From NCBI RefSeq assembly GCF_014204535.1, contig NZ_JACHLR010000002.1, positions 186,001 to 250,000 of the forward strand: DNA of 64,000 nucleotides, read 5' to 3'. The position numbers and the translations under genes are program-made. The notes below the pieces were generated by a model. It did not search any database. It saw only the letters and a program-made list of their open reading frames with translations, and had not been told where the DNA came from. Shown here piece by piece: positions 43,196 to 52,225 of this stretch (positions are counted from its first letter, which is position 1; each line of letters begins with the position of its first letter). The DNA is from Novosphingobium chloroacetimidivorans. Lineage in GTDB: Bacteria > Pseudomonadota > Alphaproteobacteria > Sphingomonadales > Sphingomonadaceae.

Positions 43196-43504
43196 TCAGC
43201 GCCGGTAATAGCGATCCCGGTCATACCGATCGTAACGGTCGTGGCGGTTCCGATCATACCGGTTCCAACGCTGATCGCGCCAACCGCGCCGCGAATCGCG
43301 CTGCGCCTGGCTGATCTCGCGGCGGCACTCGCGGCGTTCGCGCTGATACTCCCGACGGCTGTCGGCCCGGCGCAGTTCGCGACGACACTCGCGCACCTCT
43401 TGCCGCACTTCACGACCGTTGCCCGAGTAGTAGCGCTGAGCCGAAGCGACGCCGGGTACAAAGGTCAGGGCAGCCACGACTGCGCTGATGATGAACTTGC
43501 GCAT
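43196..43504 (-). CDS. Small secreted Arg/Tyr-rich protein, unknown function
   Basis: From the ATG at 43504, which has a GGAGGAAG ribosome site, the frame encodes 102 residues: a signal peptide (FIISAVVAALTFVPGVASA) then a body unusually rich in Arg, Tyr and Asp, with REVRQEVRECRRELRRAD, two Cys-Arg-Arg units and a C-terminal run of short Arg-Tyr-Asp repeats. It should be a highly basic exported protein. Similar short secreted RYD-rich proteins occur in sphingomonads without a known role. It is not obviously part of the arabinose set. Confidence 0.72.
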   Translation of the reverse strand: MRKFIISAVVAALTFVPGVASAQRYYSGNGREVRQEVRECRRELRRADSRREYQRERRECRREISQAQRDSRRGWRDQRWNRYDRNRHDRYDRYDRDRYYRR

Positions 43505-44282
43505 CCTTCTTCCTCCAAGTTGAATTTGTAAGGTACGCACCGCCGTCTGAACGATGCCCATCCGGAGCGTTCATCTGCACCTCACCTTCGCGTGACCCGC
43601 TTAGGCCCGCGTACGTTGGTGATGCCAGTCACCGAGCACCGCGACACCATTGCTGGCGTCGCCTAGACGCCGCAGATTGACTGCAAAGCTTCGCGGCAGG
43701 GGCGCAAGGCTTCGCCGACCGCACGGATGACGATGCGGGGAAGAGGCCGGCCTGGTTTATTCCGTCCATCATCGCCGTCGAGCCACTGTTACCGGGCACG
43801 CCCGAGTTCGTCGCCATCAAGCTCCAGCCGGCGAGAGCATGGCTGAGCCTGCATGGACAGGGGCGAACTGCGAGAAGGTCCCTGCGTCTGCCTTCACCTA
43901 GAGCCTTGCATCGCGCTCTTTGCCGCCGGAGCCGATCGCCCGGCAAGCCTCGCTCACGCGCTCTGCCGATGGCAGCGGCAGCGCTGGTTGCCTTCGCGAT
44001 AAGCCTTCGCGGCTTGGCTGCGCAGGAGCGTCGAAGCGGTTTGATCCGAAACGGACGAGATCTGCCGCCGGCGAGCAGCGTGCTGGCCGAGCCGATCGGT
44101 GCTGCTGCGCTTGCGAAACAGCGTCAGGCTCCATTGTACCCGCAGGGCGCGCTCGAAGCACTGCAGAACCGATCCATCCCGGCTTGCGCGCAGCGCGGCA
44201 TCGGTCAGGGATCATGGCCGCTGCGGCACCCGGCGAACGTGCTGGGTGCCGAACGTCGGCGAGATCGAGAAGGCGCAGGATC
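43505..44282. other. Intergenic region, no gene supported
   Basis: About 780 bp between the small secreted protein gene and the acyltransferase gene. Frames exist on both strands but are Arg/Ala/Ser-rich, with no domain and no ribosome site. A minus-strand reading around 43660-43745 (IRAVGEALRPCREALQSI) has protein-like character but quickly stops, so a decayed gene is possible. Confidence 0.4.
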
Positions 44283-45377
44283 ATGGCGAACGGTGGAAGC
44301 TATCTTGGGCGCGTGCAGGTGTTGCGCTTCTTCGCCGCAACCGCTGTGCTCTTCGCCCATCTCCAGCATGAGATCGCGACGCGGCTGCCGGCGGGCGGCT
44401 CGTTCCGGCCGTTCTCGCTGATCGATGGCGGATTTGGCGTCGACCTGTTCTTCGTCATCAGCGGGTTCATCATGTACCATGTCTCGGCCGACAAGTTCGG
44501 GGAGCCGGGCGGCGCGCGCACGTTCCTGGTGAGACGATATTTACGCATCGCTCCGCTGTACTACCTGGCGACGGCGCTGATGCTGGCTGCCACGTTCACC
44601 TTCTCCGGCGCGGTCTCCATCGCGCAGCCGGATGCCGGCCACGTTCTGGCATCGCTGCTGTTCCTTCCGGCAACGAACGCTCTGGGCCAGCCGGTGCCGG
44701 TCTTGAAGCTGGGCTGGACGCTGAACTTCGAGGCGTACTTCTACGTGACCTTCGCGCTGGCGCTGCTGTTCAGCCGACGCGTCGGGCTCACGGTACTGGT
44801 CCTCGTCCTATCGGCGGTCGTGGTGGTTGCCCAACTCGTGCCCGATCCGCCCGTCTGGCTCTCGTTCTGGGGGCAGTCGCTGGTCTTCGAGTTCCTGGGC
44901 GGCGTCGGGATAGCGATGCTGTATCGGCGCGGGATGGCCATGCCTCTTGCAGGCGCCTGGGCCTTGATCGCAGCGAGCCTGGTCGTTCTGGCGCTGCTGC
45001 GAGCGGGGGGGGCGATCCCCTATCTGCCGCGAGCGGTTTATGCGGGGCTTCCGGCCTGGTTGATCGTGCTGGCCGTCGTGGCAGCACCGTTCGCGCAGCG
45101 TGGCGGGGCCATGACGCGCCTCCTGATCGCCGGAGGAGAGGCATCCTACGCCATCTACGTCATTCATCCCTTCGGCATCCGCGCGGGCGCGCTCCTGTGG
45201 GCACGGCTTGGCCTGCCGCCGCAGCCGTGGCTCTACATCGCGACGCTGATGGTCATCGTGATCGCCGCCGCCCTAGCGGTGAACGTGCTGGTCGAGCGGC
45301 CGCTCGATCGCGCGCTCCGCCGCTTGCTGGATCGCGCGCGGCGGCAAGCGCCGGTCGCGGCGATGCCGCGGACGTGA
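44283..45377 (+). CDS. Acyltransferase family 3 membrane protein
   Basis: The 364-residue protein has about ten transmembrane segments and the family signatures RVQVLRFFAATAVLFAHL (with the conserved Arg and His), GGFGVDLFFVISGFIM and RRYLRIAPLYYLAT. Such enzymes O-acetylate or otherwise acylate polysaccharides at the inner membrane (OafA/ExoZ type). The ATG at 44283 begins MANGGSYLGRVQ; upstream codons in frame are not membrane-like. Its 3' end overlaps the convergent polymerase-like gene by 105 bp. Confidence 0.9.
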   Translation: MANGGSYLGRVQVLRFFAATAVLFAHLQHEIATRLPAGGSFRPFSLIDGGFGVDLFFVISGFIMYHVSADKFGEPGGARTFLVRRYLRIAPLYYLATALMLAATFTFSGAVSIAQPDAGHVLASLLFLPATNALGQPVPVLKLGWTLNFEAYFYVTFALALLFSRRVGLTVLVLVLSAVVVVAQLVPDPPVWLSFWGQSLVFEFLGGVGIAMLYRRGMAMPLAGAWALIAASLVVLALLRAGGAIPYLPRAVYAGLPAWLIVLAVVAAPFAQRGGAMTRLLIAGGEASYAIYVIHPFGIRAGALLWARLGLPPQPWLYIATLMVIVIAAALAVNVLVERPLDRALRRLLDRARRQAPVAAMPRT

Positions 45378-46850
45378 CCGCGCTCCGCCTTGACCCAGAA
45401 GCAGCAAGCCCAATTCGATGATGAGGATCACGACCAGCCACCGCAGCGAGTAGATGCTGCCGATCACCCACGGCGCGGCTTGCACGATCGAGGCTTGTAG
45501 CTGATTCAGGACATAGGCGGCGAAGAGCGCGCTCAGCAAGGAGCGGTTCTCGATGGCATAGGCCATGTAGGAGCATGCCAATCCCACCAGCATGCCGACG
45601 ATGGCCATCATCAGGCCCAGGCCCAGCCAGCCGAACAGCACCAGCCCCATCGGTTCGGCGACCTCGGTGTACGTGACTGATCCGGCATTGCGGTGCAGCG
45701 ACGAGCGCAAGTAGTCGGGCGCGTAGCGATTGGAGAAGTAGTGCGCGCCCAGCGAATTCTGGGCCGCGAACAGATCGGTCGCCTTGACCGTGAAGGACTG
45801 TGCATAGCGTTCGATCAAGGTGGCGTTCCAGTCGATCAGCGGGGCGCCGATGCTGGACTGGAGGAACCATAGCTCGCCTTGGCCCACCATGCGCCCGCTC
45901 AGTCGCTTGACGGTCGCCGCGCGCGTTTCCGTAAAGCCCTTGGAGTAGATGTACGTCGTCATCGTCATCACCCCGCTGAGGGCGATCGCGGCAATGATAG
46001 CGTAGAGCCATATGCGTCGGCCCACCTTGGCGTAGTGACGATAGAGGTAAGGTGACCCGAACGCGCTCAGGAAGCCGAGCTGGGTGAAGAACTTGTCGCC
46101 GAACAGGAAGTACAGCGCCATCATGCCGGCGAACGTGCCGATCGCCGCCTTGCGCAACCAGGGTCTCGCCGGCAGCGCAAAGGCAACGAAGCCCAGTGCA
46201 TAGCCGATTACGAACTTCAGGTTCAGCGCATAGAGCGTGACCTTGTCGGCGGCGAAGCGGCGAAAGCTGAAGCGATCGATGCCGGCCAGCAGCGGAAAGC
46301 CGTACTGCAGCCCTCGCACCACCAAGGCCAGCGCGATGACGGCGGTGAGCGCGAGTGCGATCATGGCCAGGGCGTTGGCATAGCGATCGAGCAGCGGCGA
46401 GAGCGCGTACTCGCCCCGCCGGTCAAGCGCCCGGATCAAAGTGCGGAAGGTGAGCAGGAACCCGATGCACAGCATGAGGTCGCTCAGCACCAGAGCGCTC
46501 GACCAGGGGCCGGCTCGGCCGACGAGGCCGAGTTCGAACATCTCGCCACCGGACTCGATCATGATCAGGGCGACGAGGCACGACGCCCCGTTGAACATCT
46601 GCGGCAGGAACAGGACCGCGCCGCGCGGCTCCAATCGGAACACCAAGGCACAGAGCCAGCCGTAGTTGGCCAGCGCTACGAGCGACCAGGCCGGGTGTAC
46701 CCAGCGGGAAGAGGCATAGAGCGCGGCCAGCATGGACAGCAGCAAGACGCCGATCTCCAGCGCCCGACCGGCGTAGCTTTGCCCGGAAGCGCTCGACGCC
46801 GGCCGACGGAGGCGCGCGGATGGGGAGCGGAACGCGGTAGCTGCAGGCAT
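45273..46850 (-). CDS. Multi-pass membrane protein, probable polysaccharide (Wzy-like) polymerase
   Basis: The 525-residue protein has about twelve hydrophobic helices and a large periplasmic-type loop between residues about 290 and 390 (IYSKGFTETRAATVKRL, ERYAQSFTVKATDLF). That layout is typical of Wzy/EpsG-like O-antigen and exopolysaccharide polymerases, which share little sequence. Placement beside the acyltransferase and Wza-like genes supports the role. The last 40 residues are Arg-rich and encoded opposite the acyltransferase 3' end, so the functional C terminus may be shorter. Confidence 0.75.
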   Translation of the reverse strand: MPAATAFRSPSARLRRPASSASGQSYAGRALEIGVLLLSMLAALYASSRWVHPAWSLVALANYGWLCALVFRLEPRGAVLFLPQMFNGASCLVALIMIESGGEMFELGLVGRAGPWSSALVLSDLMLCIGFLLTFRTLIRALDRRGEYALSPLLDRYANALAMIALALTAVIALALVVRGLQYGFPLLAGIDRFSFRRFAADKVTLYALNLKFVIGYALGFVAFALPARPWLRKAAIGTFAGMMALYFLFGDKFFTQLGFLSAFGSPYLYRHYAKVGRRIWLYAIIAAIALSGVMTMTTYIYSKGFTETRAATVKRLSGRMVGQGELWFLQSSIGAPLIDWNATLIERYAQSFTVKATDLFAAQNSLGAHYFSNRYAPDYLRSSLHRNAGSVTYTEVAEPMGLVLFGWLGLGLMMAIVGMLVGLACSYMAYAIENRSLLSALFAAYVLNQLQASIVQAAPWVIGSIYSLRWLVVILIIELGLLLLGQGGARSRPRHRRDRRLPPRAIQQAAERAIERPLDQHVHR

Positions 46851-47003
46851 ATGTCTTCAGGTCCTCGTATTGCGGCTGGGGTTCGGGAGGCCGCGTCACC
46901 GGAAGCCTCGCGGGCGCCAGCGAAGCGGAGCGCCTGCGATGGCGAACGGTTCTGGCTGTTGGGGCCTCGGAGCCTGGGCCGCCGACGCCGCGAGCATCGC
47001 CCG

Positions 47004-47576
47004 TCAGAAGTGTCGTTCGGGTATGCGGATCGTGTCGCCAGGGGCCACCGCCGTTCCTGGCGAGAGCTTGTAGGGCACCTCGCTGGTCTCACCCCAGCGG
47101 GTGATCATGGCGTTGCCTTGCTGCGCCCGGTAGGTGTAGCCCTTGGCCGTGGCGATCGCCTGGCGCACCGTCATGCCCGGGATGAACGGGTATTGTCCCG
47201 GCGCGTTCACTTCACCCAGCACGAAGAATGGGCGGTACTGGAGGATTTCCACCGCCACCTTGGGGTCGAGCAGGTACCCACCCCGGGCGTAGGCGGTGCG
47301 CACCGCTTCCTGCAGTTCGGGAAGCGTCCTGCCGCTCGCCTCGATGCTGCCCACGAGGGGCAGGGCCACCCGCCCATCGCTGCCGATGCTGTATTCGCCA
47401 TTCAGCTTGTCTTCGCCGTAGAAGATCAATCGCAGCCCGTCCCCGGCACCCAGGCGATAGTCGCGCACCTCGCTCACCGTGGGGGCCGCCTGCTTGGGTG
47501 TGGATGCGCAGCCGCCCAGAGCCATCGCTGCCCCAAGGCCTGCCGCAGCGGCCAGTCGTATCTTTGAACTCAGCAT
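47004..47576 (-). CDS. Polysaccharide export lipoprotein (Wza/GumB-like, short)
   Basis: The 190-residue protein has a lipoprotein signal (LGAAMALGGCAS), a polysaccharide export (Poly_export) domain (DYRLGAGDGLRLIFYGEDKLNGEYSI and VGSIEASGRTL, two segments) and one SLBB-like domain (FVLGEVNAPGQYPFIPGMTVRQAI). This is the small outer-membrane export form found with GumC-like partners. It lies upstream of the polymerase-like gene on the same strand and is divergent from the outer-membrane barrel gene. Confidence 0.92.
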   Translation of the reverse strand: MLSSKIRLAAAAGLGAAMALGGCASTPKQAAPTVSEVRDYRLGAGDGLRLIFYGEDKLNGEYSIGSDGRVALPLVGSIEASGRTLPELQEAVRTAYARGGYLLDPKVAVEILQYRPFFVLGEVNAPGQYPFIPGMTVRQAIATAKGYTYRAQQGNAMITRWGETSEVPYKLSPGTAVAPGDTIRIPERHF

Positions 47577-47813
47577 CTCGCTGTCTCCCCGAAGGTCCTG
47601 AATCGGAAGTTACCACGATGCGGCCAAAATGGATTTAAACGCCGAAACCGTCCAAATTGGAGTAAATGCGTCAGACATCGGATAACTGCCTAGTTTTAGG
47701 CATTGTTACGAGCCAAATTGTAGATCGAATGTTTGCAGCTGCAACACGAACAACATCGATCATCGTGGAGATTGCGGTTGCGGGTCTTAACGCTGCCGAT
47801 ATGACTTGCCGGC

Positions 47814-49112
47814 ATGAGGATCAGAGCTTTTACATGTGTCTGCGGAGCGGGATCGCTCATGGCGTTATTCGCCGGGCATGCTGCACGCGCGCAGGACGTG
47901 TCGGCCTCACCCTCAGCCGGCACGCAGTTCGATCGGCTGCGGACGGTATCGGTCGCCGATCGGGTGCAGCCGGGCTACGAAGAGGTGGGAACACGCACCA
48001 GCGGGTTCGTCTTCTACCCGCGGGTGCGCGCCCAGGTCACTTACGACGACAACGTGCGCGCAGGCACGTCCGACAAGGACGATGATGTCGCGTTCACGAT
48101 CGAACCGTCGGTTCGTGCCGTTTCGGAATGGTCCCGGCATCAACTCGGCCTACTGGCCTCGGCGAACCTGACGCGCTTCGCACGGCTCGATACGGAGAAC
48201 GCGGAAACCTACTCGGTCCAGGGTCAGGGGCGCTACGATGCGGGCGACGAGGTCCGCTTCTATGGCGATGTCGGCTACCGACGAGACGTAGAGCGGCGTT
48301 CGGCGCCCGGTGCCCTGCGCAACAGCCGCAAGCCGGTTTCGTACCGCACGGCCTCCGCCGGCGGACAGGCCACCTGGCAGGGTAACCGCCTGCGCCTCAC
48401 CGCCACCGCCAGGGCCGCCAAGATCAGCTACGAGGATGTCGATCTTGGCGATGGAGTGACGATCGACTCGCGGGAGCTTGACCGCAGCCGCTACCAGGCC
48501 GGACTGCGTGCCGACTACGCGGTCACGGCGGACCTGGCTGTGCTGGTCAGTGGTACGCTCAGCAAGCTCGACTACAATCGCTCCGCCAACCCGCTGATAC
48601 CGGATCGCACCGCCCGGCGTGCCGAGCTCCTGGCGGGTGTGAGCTTCGAGTTCACCGACCTCCTGCGCGGCGAAGTGGCGGTGGGCTACATCCACCAGAA
48701 CTTTCGAAGCGCGGGCATCCGCAACTTCTCGGGCTTCGGCGGTCGCGCCGAGGTCGAGTACTTTCCCACTCGCCTGACCACCGTTCGGCTGGATGCATCC
48801 CGAACTCTGCAGGAGGCCGGCAACCCGCTGGCGCCCAGCTATCGCCGCACGCATTTCGGTCTGCGCGTCGACCACGAGCTGTACCGCTACATCGTCGTGT
48901 CCGGTTTCGCCGATTACGAAAGCGATCGGTTTCAGCTTCCCGAACGCACGGAGCGTCGGCGTCATTTCGGAGCCAGCGCGCAGTACCTGGTCGATCGCCA
49001 CATCACCTTGTTCACGCGCTACGACAACTTGCATGTGACCTCGCGCCCAGCCGCGTTCGGCAGGCGCCTGACGGACAATGCCATCAGCGTGGGCGTCCTA
49101 ATCAAACTATGA
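47814..49112 (+). CDS. Outer-membrane beta-barrel protein of the exopolysaccharide locus
   Basis: The 432-residue product has a signal peptide (GSLMALFAGHAARAQ) and a body of alternating amphipathic strands ending in ISVGVLIKL, typical for an outer-membrane barrel. Segments such as YPRVRAQVTYDDNVRAG and GYIHQNFRS match the BBP2/EpsL-like barrels that occur in exopolysaccharide and exosortase loci. It may guide polymer secretion or be a channel subunit. Function in detail is unknown. A Wzc-like gene follows 88 bp downstream. Confidence 0.8.
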   Translation: MRIRAFTCVCGAGSLMALFAGHAARAQDVSASPSAGTQFDRLRTVSVADRVQPGYEEVGTRTSGFVFYPRVRAQVTYDDNVRAGTSDKDDDVAFTIEPSVRAVSEWSRHQLGLLASANLTRFARLDTENAETYSVQGQGRYDAGDEVRFYGDVGYRRDVERRSAPGALRNSRKPVSYRTASAGGQATWQGNRLRLTATARAAKISYEDVDLGDGVTIDSRELDRSRYQAGLRADYAVTADLAVLVSGTLSKLDYNRSANPLIPDRTARRAELLAGVSFEFTDLLRGEVAVGYIHQNFRSAGIRNFSGFGGRAEVEYFPTRLTTVRLDASRTLQEAGNPLAPSYRRTHFGLRVDHELYRYIVVSGFADYESDRFQLPERTERRRHFGASAQYLVDRHITLFTRYDNLHVTSRPAAFGRRLTDNAISVGVLIKL

Positions 49113-49200
49113 CCGGTCGCAGCCCCGCCCGGCCGAACTGCCACACAACCGCAACCAAGGCGCCGCTGCAGCGGCTTGCTATCGCGACGGGAACAGCACC

Positions 49201-51357
49201 TTGAGCAACGAACTGACAGCCGGGCAACATCATGCGCTTGCAGAGCGCGGGCGGCACTTCGGTATCGAGGATGGCGGCTATGCCGGCGGAGCCGCCCAGC
49301 TCGACGGATCGCGGTTCGGCCGCTTCGTGCGGGATAACTACAAGCTGTTGCTCGGCATCATGGCGATCGCGCTTGGCCTCGCCGCGCTCTACACCTTGCG
49401 GCAGGATCCGGTGTTCGAGACCAAGGCGAGCGTGCTGCTCGATCAGCGCAAGAAGCAGGTCGTGCAGGGGCTGGAAGATGTCGTCTCGCCGCTGCCGGCC
49501 GATTCCAGTGTCGTCGACACCGAGGTGGAGCTGCTGTCCTCTTCCGGCATGGCGATGCAGGTGGCGCGGCGTGCCGGGCTGATCCCCGATGTGCCGGTCG
49601 AGCGCATGTCGCACGAGCAGCAGGAAGATGCCGCCCTGGTCGTGCGTGACGTTCTCGATCATCGCACCATCAGCCGCGTAGGCCTGACGTACCTGATCGA
49701 CATACGCTATAAGTCGAGCGACCCGGAAACGGCTCAGCGCATGGCCAACCTCTATGCGCAGACATACATCGAGTCGCAGGTCGGGGTTCGCGTCGACGAG
49801 AACACCCGTGTGCGCCGGCATCTGGAAAACGAGATCGCCAGGTTGCGCGGCCAGGTCAAGCAAGCGGATGCCGCCGTCGCAGCCTACAAGGCGCGCACGG
49901 GCCTTAACGGCAACACGGCCGCGGGCACGCTGACCGAGCAGGAGATCTCGAGCTACAACCAGACCCTGGCGGTGGCGCGCGCGCAGGCAGCCGAAGATGC
50001 GCAGCGCCTGGACGCGGCGCGCTCGCAACTCGCGCGGGGCGCGGACAAGCTGGGTGAACTGAACACGCCGGGCATGGCCGACTTGCGCGCGCAGCAAACC
50101 AGCACCAGCGCCCTCGTGGCGCAACTTGCCAGCCGCTATGGCCCCAACCACCCCGAACTGATCACCGCGCGCCAGCAACTCGCGGAGATCAACCGGCTGA
50201 TCGCGAATCAGGGCTCGCGCGTGGTGTCCGGCTTGCAGGCACAGGCACAGGCCTCTGCCGGACGCGCGGCAGAGATCGCCAGCAAGCTTTCTGCCACCGA
50301 GGGCGAACTGGCGAGCGCCGACACGGCGGCAGTGCGATTGCGCGAGTTGGAGGCGGAAGTGACCGCGCCCAAGACCCTGCTTGACGCCTATATGACGCGC
50401 CTGGCGCAGATCTCGACGCAAAGCGGGATCGAGCAGGCCGACGCGCGTGTCGTCGCCTTCGCTCCCCTACCCGTGCAGGCCGCAGGGCCGAGCCTGATCG
50501 TCAATCTCGTGATCGGCGCGGTGCTGGGAGCGATCCTGTTCGCCATCGTCGCGCTTCTCAAGCAGGTCTTCGCGGTCGGCGTCAGCTCGCCCGAGGAGGT
50601 CGAGACCATCTTCGGCGTGGAGTTCCTCGCCGCCGTGCCCCGCCTGCGCAACGAGGATGACATGGCGATCATCAACCAGGTGGTCGAAGCTCCCAATTCG
50701 CCGTACGCGGAATCCTTGAGAGCGCTTGCAGCCGGCCTGTTCGTGCCTGGACAAGCGCAACCCGGCGTCATCGCGCTGACCTCGCCCCAGGCGGCCGAGG
50801 GCAAGTCGACCACGGCCATCGCTTTGGGCCGCAGCCAGGCGCTGCGTGGCCGCCGCGTGCTGGTCATCGATTGCGACTTGCAGCGCCCCACGTTCCACCA
50901 GCGTTTCGGCTTCGGACGGTTCGGACCCGGGCTCGTCGAGGTTTTGCGTGGCGAGGCGCACCTGGCAGACTGCCTTGTGGCGGACGGCCTGACCCCGGCG
51001 CGGTTCCTGCCGGTGGGCGAGGTGGTGGAAGCCGGGCAGTCGATCGCCTTCGACCAGTTGCAGGCCTTGGTCGCGGAAGCGAGGACCCAATTCGATCTGG
51101 TGCTGCTGGACCTGCCGCCGGTCCTTCAGGTCGCCGAGGCGCGCGTCATCGCCGCGGCAAGCGATGGCGTGGTGCTGCTGACCCGGTGGAAACACACCTC
51201 GCGCCAGGCCATCGAGTTCGCGATCACCGTTCTGACGCGAGCGGGTAACTCCGTTCTGGGTCTTGTTCTGACCGAGGTGCCGGTCGGCAGCGAGATCATG
51301 ATGGGCAGCTACCAGGAGCCAGCGGTCGGCAAGCTGCGCTTCGCGGGAAACGGTTGA
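49201..51357 (+). CDS. Wzc/GumC-like chain-length and export protein with a kinase-type ATPase domain
   Basis: The 718-residue protein starts at a TTG with GGGA upstream. It has a Wzz domain (first helix about residues 47-65, YKLLLGIMAIALGLAALY), a long coiled-coil section (residues about 180-390), a second helix (NLVIGAVLGAILFAIVALL) and a BY-kinase-like cytosolic ATPase: Walker A EGKST at 534-537, A' VLVIDCDLQRP and Walker B FDLVLLDLPPVL. The C terminus ends in a single-Tyr tail (SYQEPAVGKL) rather than the usual tyrosine cluster, so autokinase control may be altered. It controls polymer length and export. Confidence 0.92.
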   Translation: MSNELTAGQHHALAERGRHFGIEDGGYAGGAAQLDGSRFGRFVRDNYKLLLGIMAIALGLAALYTLRQDPVFETKASVLLDQRKKQVVQGLEDVVSPLPADSSVVDTEVELLSSSGMAMQVARRAGLIPDVPVERMSHEQQEDAALVVRDVLDHRTISRVGLTYLIDIRYKSSDPETAQRMANLYAQTYIESQVGVRVDENTRVRRHLENEIARLRGQVKQADAAVAAYKARTGLNGNTAAGTLTEQEISSYNQTLAVARAQAAEDAQRLDAARSQLARGADKLGELNTPGMADLRAQQTSTSALVAQLASRYGPNHPELITARQQLAEINRLIANQGSRVVSGLQAQAQASAGRAAEIASKLSATEGELASADTAAVRLRELEAEVTAPKTLLDAYMTRLAQISTQSGIEQADARVVAFAPLPVQAAGPSLIVNLVIGAVLGAILFAIVALLKQVFAVGVSSPEEVETIFGVEFLAAVPRLRNEDDMAIINQVVEAPNSPYAESLRALAAGLFVPGQAQPGVIALTSPQAAEGKSTTAIALGRSQALRGRRVLVIDCDLQRPTFHQRFGFGRFGPGLVEVLRGEAHLADCLVADGLTPARFLPVGEVVEAGQSIAFDQLQALVAEARTQFDLVLLDLPPVLQVAEARVIAAASDGVVLLTRWKHTSRQAIEFAITVLTRAGNSVLGLVLTEVPVGSEIMMGSYQEPAVGKLRFAGNG

Positions 51358-51982
51358 TGGGCGGGCTGTGCAAGGAGCAGGCCAGCGTCCACGATGCGTC
51401 GTGCGGGCAAAAGCGACGGCGCCACGCCGAGTGCCGATCGCGCATGCACGCCCAGGCAGGGCTAACGGATGGACAACGCCAGCGACGAGATGGACGCGCG
51501 GTCAACGACCTAGGGCCACGCACAGCCCGCAGCCGGAACGATCGCCAGACTGGCGGCAGGATAGCAGTCGCTCGTGCCGCTTCGATCTTGCCGTGCGACG
51601 GTGACGAGCACGCCGGGCCTGGTATGATCAACTTCGGGCGAGAAGACGGGCGGTCGTCGCGCCCACGCCGCTGCTGGAGCGATCGCGAGGCCGGCGGCGA
51701 GGGAGCAGATGCTCGTGTCGCGTCGCTCTTGCCATGCGATGGTCGTGCGCAGGTGGTATCTGGTGCGATCCATTCCGGACAATACGTAGGGCGAAGTCTG
51801 CTTGCCTCACGGCAATGCCAGCCTCTTCGACGCAGCTTTGTGAATCGGCCGGCGAAGCGATCTTTCAAGCTGCGTTCCCTGCTCGATCAGCCTGGACCGG
51901 CGGCGAAAGCGGGTGAGCTTCGCGCCTCGCGTCTGGTTGGTATGGGCGGCGCGGCGATACTGATCGTCTCGAAGGCGGCAAC
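51358..51982. other. Region without supported gene, contains a diverged tandem duplication
   Basis: A long frame covers this stretch (51354-51986) but its product is Arg-rich, with no domain, and the opposite strand is open as well, which suggests open frames caused by high GC. A diverged tandem duplication inside it is listed separately. Confidence 0.5.
51527..51780. repeat. Diverged tandem duplication, period about 141 bp
   Basis: The stretch around 51532-51640 is similar, base by base, to the stretch around 51673-51780. Shared pieces include CGATCGC, GGCGGC, GCTCGTG, TCTTGCC, TGCGA and CTGGT, all in the same order and at a constant 141-bp offset (for example TCTTGCC at 51586 and 51727). 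The copies differ at roughly three bases in ten by eye. Confidence 0.6.
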
Positions 51983-52225
51983 ATGAGCACGGTCTTCGAT
52001 TGGCTGACCGTCGCGATCTTCGCCGGTCTTGCCGTGGTCTACCTGCAGCGGTCCGTCGGGCCTCGTCCAGCGCATGATGCGGTATGGAAGTATGCACCAC
52101 CGGCGATCGCCTGTGTGGCCGCCAATCAGTTCGGCAACGAAGGTTGGGTTCTGCTCGGCACTATGCTGATGTTTGCAGCGCTGGTTTACGTCTGGTTCGT
52201 CATCAGGCCGCTGGATCGCGCATGA
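51983..52225 (+). CDS. Small membrane protein resembling an XrtV sorting accessory protein
   Basis: The 80-residue protein has two hydrophobic helices (TVAIFAGLAVVYLQRSVG and LLGTMLMFAALVYVWFVI) joined by a loop with WKYAPPAIACVAANQFGNEG. Size, the FDWLTVAIFAGL start and the LQRSVGP segment agree with what I recall of the small accessory protein of XrtV exosortase loci. It lies 34 kb from the exosortase gene. If correct it links the two polysaccharide blocks. Its biochemical role is unknown. Confidence 0.65.
   Translation: MSTVFDWLTVAIFAGLAVVYLQRSVGPRPAHDAVWKYAPPAIACVAANQFGNEGWVLLGTMLMFAALVYVWFVIRPLDRA

Noticed and set aside
43629-43946. A minus-strand frame with partly protein-like sequence
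   Set aside because: No start context or family could be found and the best-looking part changes frame and stops. It may be a remnant, but it cannot be supported as a gene.
51354-51986. A 210-codon plus-strand frame after the Wzc-like gene
   Set aside because: Its product is Arg-rich with no domain, no ribosome site suits it, and the opposite strand is open as well, which is common in GC-rich non-coding DNA. The duplication inside is reported instead.
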